Below, piece after piece: positions 16,601 to 23,627 of a DNA stretch of 24,189 bases. Every line of letters starts with the position of its first letter. Position 1 is the stretch's first letter. Source of the DNA: a virus. The DNA is taken from IMG/VR virus record IMGVR_UViG_3300027906_000151, positions 1 through 24,189 of that record; one strand, 5' to 3'. Below the pieces are notes generated by a model. The model ran no database searches. It was given only the letters and a program-made list of their open reading frames with translations, and was not told where the DNA came from. Made by a program: the position numbers and the translations under genes.

Positions 16601-16894
16601 AACCAAAATATTCAGGTTACAGAACTAGGAGCCGTATTAGAATTACAAGGAAGAACGGAGTCTATTTCGACTCCAGTCACAACAGGATCATCAGCTTACA
16701 CAGTGACATTTATCAAAGCCTTTAAAAACACTCCTTCTGTCGTCATTACGCCGACATCGCAGCAAACGGGTGATTTCTATGAATTGGCAAGCATCACAAG
16801 AACAGGTTTTCAAGTAACCTTTAAAAATGGTAGTGCTGCCGTTGCTCGTCCATTTGTATGGGCTGCGTCAGGTTTCGGTAAGGAGGTTACTTAA
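13649..16894 (+). CDS. Central tail tip / host specificity protein, lambda gpJ-like
   Basis: Likely the central tip protein that closes the tail and contacts the host. At 1081 residues it is near lambda gpJ (1132). The N-terminus has a glycine run (KGGGGGGG, 13-20) followed by LDLLAEGEIEGLVDGAKSIY, diagnostic of the family. The PTRKYRIKGQKVQIPHNATV segment, AQYTNDPAWCLYSLLTSSRFG and FRAMPYWAAGSLEITQDSP agree as well. From about 630 there are two fibronectin-III-like repeats (about 632-724 and 730-815). The C-terminus (about 1020-1078, PSVVITPTSQQTGDFYELAS to FVWAASGFG) is a compact beta domain of the kind often ending phage tip proteins and may bind a receptor. It ends at the AGGAGG that serves the next gene. 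Confidence 0.93.
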   Translation: MSIVIGAGSATGKGGGGGGGTPTEAKDNLDSKQFAKVLDLLAEGEIEGLVDGAKSIYLNNTPLQDFHGAYNFKDVTYEVRTGTSNQTSIPITVNTETTKTTGLSTIVQATPGVVQITDSEVDAVKVIVSVPQLQEISDKGDIFGTEVEIQIQVQYSGGSYATKISGASGKITGRTGDLYAREYLVNLDGAFPVNIKLIRVTADSGSSKLTNAIQWNNYVEIKYENRTYPNSALVGIRVDAEQFTSIPTRKYRIKGQKVQIPHNATVRADGSLSYSGTFNGTLGAAQYTNDPAWCLYSLLTSSRFGLGDHLEASELDKFSFYSASQYCGTQVDDGTGTGSTEPRFAISANLQNQQEAYSVVNQMCSVFRAMPYWAAGSLEITQDSPADASYLFTLANVLPPGFVYSNTSQRTRPTVVVVKYLDLELMDVNYEEVIDSANLARYGRVVKNIDAFGTTSRGQANRLGKWLLYEENLEKELVNFTTSVSAGVIVRPGQVIEIADEMKSGTRRGGLTKSGATTTAVPVDDITGISYTVSASLSVVLPDGSVEKKTVSGISSNTISVVGNAFSAAPNENSMWVYETTDIESSQWRVLTVDEQDRATYSITANEHHSGKYAHIESNIALVKRDITNLDVPPPSPSGLIATETIYENTGIARVKIILSWTSDNDNAYVRWRYENGNWVGRAIEGSKTYEILDTVDGNYRIEVYNVSASGLRSTLPAQLSPFVAEGKTALPQQVTGVSLLPIDEASAILSWNRATELDVLLGGKTLIRFAQVSTGATWQNSQEIGIVATGSQTQKQVPLIDTGSYLLKFEDDGGRRSGTPGSSDSDWNDSRVTIDYPAPSERLLLQTIDEHTANFAGTDSNTEFDASLDALKLTVTDNATAASGEYTFANAVNLTQSYSVNVRRNLKASGFFLNSLWDARTDLIDSWGLIDSIGSDQADKVNCNVYLRTSLDNSTWTTWREFTNVLVKARHIQFKAKLTCSDTNQNIQVTELGAVLELQGRTESISTPVTTGSSAYTVTFIKAFKNTPSVVITPTSQQTGDFYELASITRTGFQVTFKNGSAAVARPFVWAASGFGKEVT

Positions 16895-17854
16895 ATGAGC
16901 AATACTCACGATTACTCGCTCGGGAATGCAAACGGCCTGAATTTTAGAAATGACATTAATAGCGTTCTAGCAGATATTCAATCGACCAATTCAGGTTCCT
17001 CAAGTCCTTCAACTACTGTTGCTGGTAAATTATGGATTGATACGACTAACAATTTAATTAAGCTCAGAAATAATAGTAATAATGCTTGGATTACAATCGG
17101 CTCAAGCAATACAGCAAATCTAGGTTTAGCTTCTACTGCCTCCCCTTCTTTTAGCGGAACTCTCACATCAGCCGGGGATATTGTTTGCACAGGTACAGGA
17201 TCATTACAATTACCAGCCGGAACAACAGCGCAGAGGCCAACGGGTGCAACTGGCGACCTGCGATTTAATAGCACAATAAGTAAGGTAGAAACTTATACAG
17301 GCTCTACATGGGAAAGCGTCGGTGGGGTTCCCGCTGGGTCTGTTGTATCTTTTGCTCATACAACTCCTCCTAGTGGTTGGCTTGAATGTAATGGGGAGGC
17401 AATTAGCCGTTCAAATTTTGCAACACTCTTTGCGGCGATTGCTACAACCTGGGGGGCGGGTGATGGATCAAGTACTTTCGCCCTCCCAGATTTAAGGGGT
17501 GAGTTTGTTCGCGGTTGGGATCATTCGAAAGGTACAGATAGCGGAAGAAATATGAACGCAACTGTTCAAACCGATCAAAATAAATCACATAATCACTCTG
17601 CTAGCATTTCTGACCCAGGGCATACACATCAAGGTAGAGGCTTGACTTTGAACAATATCTTTGGTGGTGTTGCTGTAACGCTTGGTTCTGGTCAGAGTTA
17701 CACAGTTGGTTATAGAAACGATAATGTGAACTTTAGTAATGCAAATACATCGAACACTACGGGCATTTCCCTATCTGGTGGAGTTACTGATAATCAAGGC
17801 GGTACTGAAGTTAGAGTTAGAAATATTGCCATGATGTACATAATCAAGTATTAG
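16895..17854 (+). CDS. Tail fibre protein with tail-collar domain and HxH motifs
   Basis: A fibre or tip-attached protein. Residues 1-70 contain a small attachment-like module (SLGNANGLNFRNDINSVLAD, then GKLWIDTTNNLIKLRN). Residues about 110-145 hold the QRPTGATGDLRFNS module, shared with the next gene. A phage tail-collar domain follows (146-205: GSVVSFAHTTPPSGWLECNG to FALPDLRGEFVRGW). Beyond it are two HxH motifs, HNH (232-234) and HTH (243-245), like those that bind iron in T4 fibre tips and gp12. It closes with RVRNIAMMYIIKY, a common fibre end. AGGAGG (16881-16886) precedes the ATG, the best ribosome site in the fibre cassette. Receptor binding is inferred. Confidence 0.88.
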   Translation: MSNTHDYSLGNANGLNFRNDINSVLADIQSTNSGSSSPSTTVAGKLWIDTTNNLIKLRNNSNNAWITIGSSNTANLGLASTASPSFSGTLTSAGDIVCTGTGSLQLPAGTTAQRPTGATGDLRFNSTISKVETYTGSTWESVGGVPAGSVVSFAHTTPPSGWLECNGEAISRSNFATLFAAIATTWGAGDGSSTFALPDLRGEFVRGWDHSKGTDSGRNMNATVQTDQNKSHNHSASISDPGHTHQGRGLTLNNIFGGVAVTLGSGQSYTVGYRNDNVNFSNANTSNTTGISLSGGVTDNQGGTEVRVRNIAMMYIIKY

Positions 17855-17856
17855 TT

Positions 17857-19173
17857 ATGGCAAACAGGAAGATCAGTGAATTTACAGCGCTAACGGCTCC
17901 GGCGGCGTCTGATGTCCTTGCGATTATTGATCAAAGTGAATCAGGGGCAGATAAGAATAAAAAGATTACTTTCGAGGATCTTCTTACTAATGCACCGGCT
18001 GGGACTCAAAGTGCTCCGAGCTTTAGTTTCATTGGGGATAATGACACAGGTCTGGCTCAAAGTGGAGACAACGGCTTATTACTGACAACAGGTGGAACAG
18101 CACGTTTAACAATAAATTCGGCTGGCCTTGTCACCATTCCGGGCGACTTAACTGTTAGCGGTACTACTACCACTATTGACACAACAACTCTTACGATAAA
18201 AGACAAAAATATCGAAGTTGCAAAGGGGCTAGGTAATGATGCCGCTGTTAATGGGGCAGGTATAACGATTGATTCTACTGACGGGGATAAAACATTCAAT
18301 TGGGTTGATTCCACTGATGCCTGGACAAGTTCAGAACATATAGATCTTGCATCAGGAAAAGTTTTAAAAGTTGCTGGCACGCAAGTTCTTTCTGCTACTC
18401 AATACACAGGAAACGCTGCAACCTCAACAAGCGCTGCAACTTTAACAACAGCTCGCGCAATTAATGGCGTTAACTTTGACGGGTCAGCGGCAATTACAGT
18501 TACAGCAGCGGCGGGCACTCTTACAGGTACAACTTTAAAAAGTACCGTTGTTACTTCAAGCTTGACCTCAGTTGGAACTCTTACTTCTTTAGCTTCAGGA
18601 GCAATAACAACTACAGATAATCTTTCTATTGATAACGCAAAAGAGCTGCGTTTATATGAGGCGGATTCAAACGGCGCGGCCTACGTTGGGATTAAATCTC
18701 CAGACGATAAGGGATCAGAAGCTAGTTATACAGTTTCATTACCAGCGGCGGCCCCAACTGCAAATCAAATATTAAAGGCTAATGCTTCTACTCCTACGAC
18801 TTTGGAATGGGCAACTGATACAGCCACAGACTCAAGTAAAATGCCCTTGGCAGGAGGATCTTTTAGCGGTTCTGTAATTCATAACTATACCGATGCAATT
18901 AAGGTTCCTGTAGGTACAACAGGCCAACGGCCCACAGGTGCGGCGGGTCACTTTAGATATAACTCAACCACTGGAAAGTTTGAAGGGTACACGGATGAAT
19001 GGGGAGAAATTGCAGGTGGTGGTGGAGGTGACGCAGGTCTATTACAGATGGCGCAAACTGTTGCAACATCAATTACTTTAACCACTAACTACAATGCCTT
19101 TAGTGTTCAGCCAACAATTGCAAGTGGCGTAACGGTTACTGTGCCAGCGGGTGCGGTATGGGCTGTCATTTAA
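17857..19173 (+). CDS. Tail fibre-like structural protein (KISEFTAL module)
   Basis: A 438-residue repetitive beta-rich protein, probably fibre. It starts with KISEFTALTAPAASDVLAII plus KKITFEDLL, an N-terminal module seen on many marine phage fibres and likely used for attachment. Then come FIGDNDTGLAQSGDNGLLLT/TGGTARLTINSAGL, a threonine-rich repeat region (SGTTTTIDTTTLTIKDKNIE), a VSLPAAAPTANQILKANAS module, DSSKMPLAGGSFSG, and QRPTGAAGHFRYNSTTGKFE. The C-terminus (LLQMAQTVATSITLTTNYNA) is a short beta cap. It begins two bases after the previous stop and lacks an obvious Shine-Dalgarno. Modules are shared with four neighbouring genes, which argues for shuffling. Fibre role is inferred from position and repeats. 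Confidence 0.78.
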   Translation: MANRKISEFTALTAPAASDVLAIIDQSESGADKNKKITFEDLLTNAPAGTQSAPSFSFIGDNDTGLAQSGDNGLLLTTGGTARLTINSAGLVTIPGDLTVSGTTTTIDTTTLTIKDKNIEVAKGLGNDAAVNGAGITIDSTDGDKTFNWVDSTDAWTSSEHIDLASGKVLKVAGTQVLSATQYTGNAATSTSAATLTTARAINGVNFDGSAAITVTAAAGTLTGTTLKSTVVTSSLTSVGTLTSLASGAITTTDNLSIDNAKELRLYEADSNGAAYVGIKSPDDKGSEASYTVSLPAAAPTANQILKANASTPTTLEWATDTATDSSKMPLAGGSFSGSVIHNYTDAIKVPVGTTGQRPTGAAGHFRYNSTTGKFEGYTDEWGEIAGGGGGDAGLLQMAQTVATSITLTTNYNAFSVQPTIASGVTVTVPAGAVWAVI

Positions 19174-19218
19174 TTAAAGACACTATGCCATCGCATGAAT
19201 ATCAATTAAACTGAAATC
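19174..19218 (+). other. Short gap between fibre genes with a small inverted repeat
   Basis: This 45-base spacer holds ATGC-CATC-GCAT (a 4-bp stem). It begins TAATTAAAGAC counted from the preceding stop, loosely like the repeat found after the next two fibre genes, but too diverged to call a copy. No ribosome site or promoter is clear before the ATG at 19219. Confidence 0.3.
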
Positions 19219-20415
19219 ATGGCTACTAAAATTTCTGGGACAAATACAGCGGCAAATCCGGGTATAACTGGAGACGACACAGACACAGGTTTATTTTATG
19301 GGACTAATGAGATCGGGTTTAGTACTGGTGGAACCTCAAGACTGACACTTGATAGTGATGCATTAACAGTTAGTGGTGAATTAGTAATCAATCATGATGA
19401 TTGGAATACAATACGAGCATTAAATACAAAAGATGATATCTATGGTGCTTATCTTGTTTTAGCAAAGAAATCATCATCTCCCGCTGATAACGATCAAGTA
19501 GGAGTAGTCAATTTCAGAGGTGATAATGATGCAGGAGAAGAACTTACATATGGCACAATAATAGGTAAAAGTATAGATGTTACTGATGGTACAGAAGATG
19601 GTCAACTTGAGTTCTATACTGTTGGAAATGGTACTTATGCAGAAAGACTCCGCATCACAAGTGATGGAAAAGTTGGTCTTAATGAAGATACTCCTCTTGC
19701 TGATTTGCATATAATTACTGTTGGAAGCAGTGGGCAGAATGGATCTCTACAATTAGGAGGAAGTGGCGCAACACTAGGATTAAAACTTGAATATGATCAA
19801 AGCGGTAATACTGTTTCAAAAATTACTGCAAACCCAACATATACAAATTCTTCTTCCCAATTAAAAATTTGTGTTGATGGAGATAATAACGCTGACCAAT
19901 TAGTATTAACAGGAGACGGGAATGTAAAAATAGGTGATGGCAACCTAGTAATAGGAACCGCTGGTCACGGTATTGACTTTAGTGCTCAGAGTACTCACGC
20001 TGCTACAGGTGCGACTACAACTGCAGAGCTTTTGGATCATTATGAGGTTGGCACATGGACACCAACTGTTGATGGTTCAGGACATAGTTATAGTCAACAA
20101 CACGGTGACTATACAAGAATTGGCAACGTAGTAACTGGTAGTTTCTACATGACTGTATCTACTTACGGATCGGCTGGAGGTCGAGCAGGTAGTCTTCGTG
20201 GGCTGCCCTATACTTCTGCTTCAATTACGGCAGGTGGAAACCCTGTATGGTGGCAGAATCTAAATACTAATTATGTTTTCCTTAATTTTTACACGTACAA
20301 CTCTGCATACTTTGATTTCTATGGAATGACCTCTGCAAGTGATGACGCTACTTGGGTCAATCCCTGGCAAACAAGCACAAGTATTCAAGGTGTTTTTCAA
20401 TATAATGTAGCTTAA
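19219..20415 (+). CDS. Tail fibre-like protein with GHGIDFSA module
   Basis: A 398-residue fibre candidate. The N-terminus (PGITGDDTDTGLFYGTNEI, then STGGTSRLTLDSDALTVSGE) repeats the FIGDNDTGL...TGGTARL module of the upstream gene. The middle has AERLRITSDGKVGLNEDTPL, the trimerising 'LRI-x-S-x-G-x-VGI' style found in beta-helical fibres. The C-terminal third has GHGIDFSAQSTHAATGA and LLDHYEVGTWTPTVDGS, with GDYTRIGNVVTGSFYM, a receptor-binding-type module seen again in the gene at 20779. It ends with aromatic-rich sequence (WWQNLNTNYVFLNFYTYNS). No Shine-Dalgarno is visible. A 33-base repeat begins at its stop codon. By eye its codons are more A/T-ending than those of the head genes. Confidence 0.78.
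   Translation: MATKISGTNTAANPGITGDDTDTGLFYGTNEIGFSTGGTSRLTLDSDALTVSGELVINHDDWNTIRALNTKDDIYGAYLVLAKKSSSPADNDQVGVVNFRGDNDAGEELTYGTIIGKSIDVTDGTEDGQLEFYTVGNGTYAERLRITSDGKVGLNEDTPLADLHIITVGSSGQNGSLQLGGSGATLGLKLEYDQSGNTVSKITANPTYTNSSSQLKICVDGDNNADQLVLTGDGNVKIGDGNLVIGTAGHGIDFSAQSTHAATGATTTAELLDHYEVGTWTPTVDGSGHSYSQQHGDYTRIGNVVTGSFYMTVSTYGSAGGRAGSLRGLPYTSASITAGGNPVWWQNLNTNYVFLNFYTYNSAYFDFYGMTSASDDATWVNPWQTSTSIQGVFQYNVA
19936..19988 (+). repeat. Fibre module repeat, copy 1 (GHGIDFSA coding)
   Basis: GATGGCAACCTA at 19936-19947 and a 28-base block at 19961-19988 recur in the gene at 20779, the block with one mismatch (C/T). Conservation at DNA level between two otherwise different fibre genes points to recent recombination or duplication. 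Confidence 0.8.
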
Positions 20416-20445
20416 TTAGACCGTAGCTAAGTCTCTAAACTAAGT
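20413..20445 (+). repeat. Post-fibre 33-base repeat, copy 1
   Basis: It runs from the TAA stop of the fibre gene to TAAGT. The second copy (22063-22095) is identical except at 20430 (A here, C there). It contains AGAC/GTCT as a 4-bp stem around a 9-base loop. Beyond it the two intergenic sequences diverge. Another small stem, AGTTC-AATC-GAACT, lies at 20463-20476. Confidence 0.9.
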
Positions 20446-20485
20446 TTCATTTAAACCTGTTTAGTTCAATCGAACTCTCCTAAAA

Positions 20486-20779
20486 ATGGCTACCTTAACC
20501 GAAGAAAAAATGAACGACAAATTGGAGGTAGTCAATAGATTCAACCTTCAGATTAGGGAGGCGACCATTATTAAGCGTGACGGGGTAGAGATTTCAAGAA
20601 CTTTTCATAGGAAAGTATTAACACCTGGAACACTAGACGATTCTGACAATCTTATAGAGACAGACTTATCAGGCGAGGACGCTGATGTTAAAGCCGTTGC
20701 AGAAGCAGCTTGGGGAGTTGGAACAGTAAAGGCAGACTACAAAGCTTTTCTTATAGCTAACAAAACAGCTACACCATAA
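20486..20779 (+). CDS. Small protein between fibre genes, unknown role
   Basis: A 97-residue protein not recognised as a named family. It begins MATLTEEKMNDKLEVVNRFN, has a strand-like middle (IREATIIKRDGVEISRTFHR, KVLTPGTLDDSDNL), an acidic section (ETDLSGEDADVKAVAEAAW), and a helical end (KADYKAFLIANKTATP). No signal peptide or membrane segment is evident. The mix of ERDG-type turns and an acidic helix is reminiscent of small phage proteins located next to fibre genes; a chaperone for the fibres is conceivable but unsupported. It has no clear Shine-Dalgarno, and its stop overlaps the next start as TAATG, so it is likely to be co-translated with the fibre gene that follows. Confidence 0.75.
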   Translation: MATLTEEKMNDKLEVVNRFNLQIREATIIKRDGVEISRTFHRKVLTPGTLDDSDNLIETDLSGEDADVKAVAEAAWGVGTVKADYKAFLIANKTATP

Positions 20780-22065
20780 TGTCAAAGCTCAAATTACAAG
20801 CAACAGACGGTTCGGCTGGAACTGTATCTCTAAAAGCACCCGCATCAACAACGGGTAACGCTGAATTTGAGCTAACCCTCCCTGGGAATGCGGGGAGTAA
20901 TGGGCAGCTTTTATCCACGAATGGATCGGGTGTCTTAAGTTGGTCAGATGATAACTCTGGTGTTTCGCTTAGTGGCTCGACGAATAATACTATTGCAACT
21001 GTAAGCGGAGCTAATGCGCTCGTCGGTGAGGCAAATCTTACCTATGATGGAACAGATTTAAAGCTAACTACAGACGCTAATGGCGAAGGAATAGTAATGT
21101 ATTCCAGTGGTTCTACTTTCTCTAAATTATCTGGTGACGCTAATAGAGCAAGTGAGAATCAAAGTTGTTTATATATTCAAGCAAACTGGAACGGAACAGC
21201 GGTTGGTGCGATAGATTTCGTTGCTGGTCCAGATACAACAAATAAAGATGATGGGCACATAAAATTCCAAACGGCAACATCTGGAAGCACTATTACAGAA
21301 AGGATGCGTATCGATTCTGAGGGGAGAATTGATTTAGGTGGTCAAACTAACAGTTCAACTGGTATAGGAGTTTTAAGAACAAAACACCATACAACCTCAA
21401 ATAATCCAGTAAATGTCATTGGATGTGTTTCAGGTAGTGGCTATAACAACGTTCAAATTGGTGGTAATGATACAAGTTTTGCTGGCACTGCATCAACTGC
21501 CGTTAGATTTTATACAGCAGCAAACGCTACAACAGCAAATGGGACATATAGAGGACAATGGGATGGTAGCGGAAACCTTTCTATAGATGATGGCAACCTA
21601 ATAGTTGCCTCTGGTCATGGTATTGACTTTAGTGCTCATGCTAATGACGGAGGTATGACAAGTGAACTGTTTGACGATTATGAAGAAGGCGGATTCACTC
21701 CAGGCAGTACAAATGCAGACTTTTCAACTAAAACTGGATGGTATACGAAAGTTGGTAGATTAGTTCATGTTCAACTAAAAGTAGAAGGCGGTAGTAATTT
21801 TAATGGTAGTAATGCTGTCTATATTACTGGATTACCTTATACTAATGCAGCGAGCAAAGATGTTGTTGGAAGTGCTTTGTACTATAAAATCAGCTTTGCA
21901 TCTGGTTATACTGATCTTGTAGCACCTTATATCGCAGGTGGTGGTACTAGCATATATTTCATGAGAATGAATAGTGGTAGCGGTAGTGGTAACTATCTTC
22001 TTGCAGATGCCTTTCACACTAATGCATCCATTGATGTTAATATCACATACTTTGCAGCTACATAA
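20779..22065 (+). CDS. Tail fibre-like protein with VSLKAPA and GHGIDFSA modules
   Basis: A 428-residue fibre candidate. It starts with KLQATDGSAGTVSLKAPAST and GQLLSTNGSGVLSWSDD, a module also at the start of the gene at 22114. The centre has ITERMRIDSEGRIDLGG, the LRI-S-G type beta-helix repeat. Near residue 278 comes GHGIDFSAHANDGGMTSELF with DDYEEGGFTPGSTN, then WYTKVGRLVHVQLKVEG, parallel to the gene at 19219. The last part differs completely from that gene (GGTSIYFMRMNSGSGSGNYL), as expected for a receptor-binding tip. The TAATG overlap with the small gene before it suggests coupling. A 33-base repeat starts at its stop codon. Confidence 0.8.
   Translation: MSKLKLQATDGSAGTVSLKAPASTTGNAEFELTLPGNAGSNGQLLSTNGSGVLSWSDDNSGVSLSGSTNNTIATVSGANALVGEANLTYDGTDLKLTTDANGEGIVMYSSGSTFSKLSGDANRASENQSCLYIQANWNGTAVGAIDFVAGPDTTNKDDGHIKFQTATSGSTITERMRIDSEGRIDLGGQTNSSTGIGVLRTKHHTTSNNPVNVIGCVSGSGYNNVQIGGNDTSFAGTASTAVRFYTAANATTANGTYRGQWDGSGNLSIDDGNLIVASGHGIDFSAHANDGGMTSELFDDYEEGGFTPGSTNADFSTKTGWYTKVGRLVHVQLKVEGGSNFNGSNAVYITGLPYTNAASKDVVGSALYYKISFASGYTDLVAPYIAGGGTSIYFMRMNSGSGSGNYLLADAFHTNASIDVNITYFAAT
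21589..21638 (+). repeat. Fibre module repeat, copy 2 (GHGIDFSA coding)
   Basis: It matches 19936-19988 with a 3-base length difference: GATGGCAACCTA at 21589-21600 and a 28-base block at 21611-21638 carrying one mismatch. The protein frame is the same in both copies. Confidence 0.8.
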
Positions 22066-22095
22066 TTAGACCGTAGCTACGTCTCTAAACTAAGT
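22063..22095 (+). repeat. Post-fibre 33-base repeat, copy 2
   Basis: It starts at the TAA of the fibre gene and is identical to 20413-20445 except at 22080. That change makes GTAGCTAC a perfect palindrome inside the loop. The next gene starts 18 bases later. It could be a recombination junction for swapping fibre genes, an RNA processing site or a weak regulatory site; nothing decides between these. Confidence 0.9.
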
Positions 22096-22113
22096 ATTAC
22101 CAACGCTTGAATT

Positions 22114-23367
22114 ATGGCAGATCTAAAACTAATTGCTGATTCTGGTGGTGGAACGGTATCCCTAAAAGCACCTGCTACTACAACAAGTAATGCAGCGGTA
22201 ACGTTAAAGCTCCCTGTGGCTGATGGGAGTGCGAACCAACTATTAAAAACTGATGGCTCTGGTCAGTTGGGATGGGCAACAGATGGCACGACTGACAGTA
22301 CTAAAATGCCTCTCGCAGGTGGAACGTTTAGTGGGGATACTCTATATAACGATTCTGTAAAAGCTAAATTTGGGACATCATCAGATCTTCAACTACATCA
22401 TACAAGTAATGTTAATTATGTAGATAATGCTGGCACTACTAATTTAGAAATTAGATCTAATGGTGGTTCTGAATATATGGCTAGTTTTAAAGCTGATTCC
22501 TCAGTAGATCTCTATTATAACAGCTCAAAGAAATTTGAGACAGAGCCAAAAGGTATAATAGTTAATGGTGGTGGATCTGGTGAAGGTTTAGTTCAAATTA
22601 TAGGAGCTAATAGTTCTTCTTCCACTATTGAATTTGGTGATACAGATGACGATGATGTTGCTCAGATTTGGTATGACCATTACGGCAAAAATCTATATTT
22701 TAGGACATCGGAAGATGCTGGTATGAGTTGGCATGTTAATGGATCTGAACGTTTAAGACTTAATTCAGCTGGATGGTTAAAAGCTTGGGGAACATCTTCA
22801 ACTATTATTGGTTCTGCTAATAACTACCATGAGCTTAATGCTGACACAGCTCATAATCTTACTTTAGGTTTAAGACATAAATCCTCTCAAGGGTATGGTA
22901 TACAAACTCAATTAGCTCATAGTGGTTCTGGACATTACCATTACTTAGCCTATGATTACGTTAATGATGTTATACGCTGTGTCATTCGTGGAGATGGTGA
23001 CTTAGAAAATTCCAATAATAGTTATGGACAGTATTCAGATATTAAACTTAAAGAAAATGTTGTTGATGCTAACTCTCAATGGGATGATATTAAAGCTCTA
23101 AGAGTTAGGAATTTCAATTTCAAAGCATCTACTGGACAAAGTACACATAAACAACTCGGATTAGTAGCTCAAGAAACTGAATTAGTTTGTCCTAATCTTG
23201 TAAAGGAAATGCCAGATTTAGAATATGATAATGAAAATAAAGATTTAGGAACAACAACTAAAGCTATTAAATATTCTGTGCTTTATATGAAAGCTATTAA
23301 AGCTCTTCAAGAAGCAATGGCAAAGATAGAAACCTTAGAAACAAAAGTAGCTGCTTTAGGTGGCTAG
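22114..23367 (+). CDS. Tail fibre or spike with C-terminal S74 autocleaving chaperone
   Basis: A 417-residue fibre candidate. The first part repeats the upstream fibre's start (LKLIADSGGGTVSLKAPATT, NQLLKTDGSGQLGW) and carries DSTKMPLAGGTFSGD, shared with the gene at 17857. The last about 110 residues are a Peptidase S74 intramolecular chaperone: YSDIKLKENV at 307-316 with likely catalytic Ser308 and Lys313, then ALRVRNFNFKAS, KQLGLVAQETELVCPNLV and a coiled-coil end (MKAIKALQEAMAKIETLETK). In this family the chaperone drives trimerisation and is then cut off just before the serine. Codons look more A/T-ending than elsewhere. No Shine-Dalgarno is obvious. Hairpin-forming sequence follows the stop. 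Confidence 0.9.
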   Translation: MADLKLIADSGGGTVSLKAPATTTSNAAVTLKLPVADGSANQLLKTDGSGQLGWATDGTTDSTKMPLAGGTFSGDTLYNDSVKAKFGTSSDLQLHHTSNVNYVDNAGTTNLEIRSNGGSEYMASFKADSSVDLYYNSSKKFETEPKGIIVNGGGSGEGLVQIIGANSSSSTIEFGDTDDDDVAQIWYDHYGKNLYFRTSEDAGMSWHVNGSERLRLNSAGWLKAWGTSSTIIGSANNYHELNADTAHNLTLGLRHKSSQGYGIQTQLAHSGSGHYHYLAYDYVNDVIRCVIRGDGDLENSNNSYGQYSDIKLKENVVDANSQWDDIKALRVRNFNFKASTGQSTHKQLGLVAQETELVCPNLVKEMPDLEYDNENKDLGTTTKAIKYSVLYMKAIKALQEAMAKIETLETKVAALGG

Positions 23368-23385
23368 GTCATAGCCTAGGGCTAT
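23362..23385 (+). other. Competing hairpins after the last fibre gene
   Basis: ATAGCC (23371-23376) pairs with GGCTAT (23380-23385) around TAG. Alternatives overlap: GGCTA (23362-23366) with TAGCC (23372-23376), and CTAGG (23364-23368) with CCTAG (23375-23379). No T-run follows, so it is not an intrinsic terminator. It may mark the end of the fibre cassette. Confidence 0.45.
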
Positions 23386-23411
23386 ACTTACGCTATGTCT
23401 AAATAGTCCTA

Positions 23412-23627
23412 ATGTCTTCTGTAATTGATGCCAAAATTGCTACATGCGAAGCGACTCTTGTCGAAAAGAAAGAGTATCTAGGTCAGGTGCAAAATGCTGA
23501 AAGGGTAACGACCCAAGATATTATTGGGCTTCAAGCTGCTATTCAAGTCCTAAAAGATACACAGGCAGAAATGCTTTCTAGCGCTGGCCAAGCTGCTGAA
23601 ACTGCTGAATGTGAACTTGCCCAATAA
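23412..23627 (+). CDS. Small helical protein, unknown role
   Basis: A 71-residue protein with no recognised family. It is almost entirely helical in appearance: DAKIATCEATLVEKKEYLGQ, then ERVTTQDIIGLQAAIQVLKD, then an alanine/glutamate-rich end. The spacing of hydrophobic residues suits a two-helix coiled coil, similar in style to small phage structural or tail-associated proteins. No signal peptide or membrane segment is present. It follows the last fibre gene by 44 bases that contain hairpins, and no Shine-Dalgarno is evident. Its last 50 bases overlap a possible gene on the other strand. Confidence 0.65.
   Translation: MSSVIDAKIATCEATLVEKKEYLGQVQNAERVTTQDIIGLQAAIQVLKDTQAEMLSSAGQAAETAECELAQ

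Noticed and set aside
20455-20485. tRNA-like T-arm (TTCAATC)
   Set aside because: The surrounding bases do not form the required 5-bp stem, and no acceptor or anticodon arms are found; only a small AGTTC/GAACT hairpin remains.
20413-22095. 33-base repeats as att sites or CRISPR repeats
   Set aside because: There is no integrase or cas gene, only two copies, and the intervening 1.6 kb is coding; recombination between fibre units is the simpler reading.
17857-23367. Diversity-generating retroelement acting on fibre genes
   Set aside because: No reverse transcriptase is in the window, and the shared fibre blocks are conserved rather than showing adenine-specific variation.
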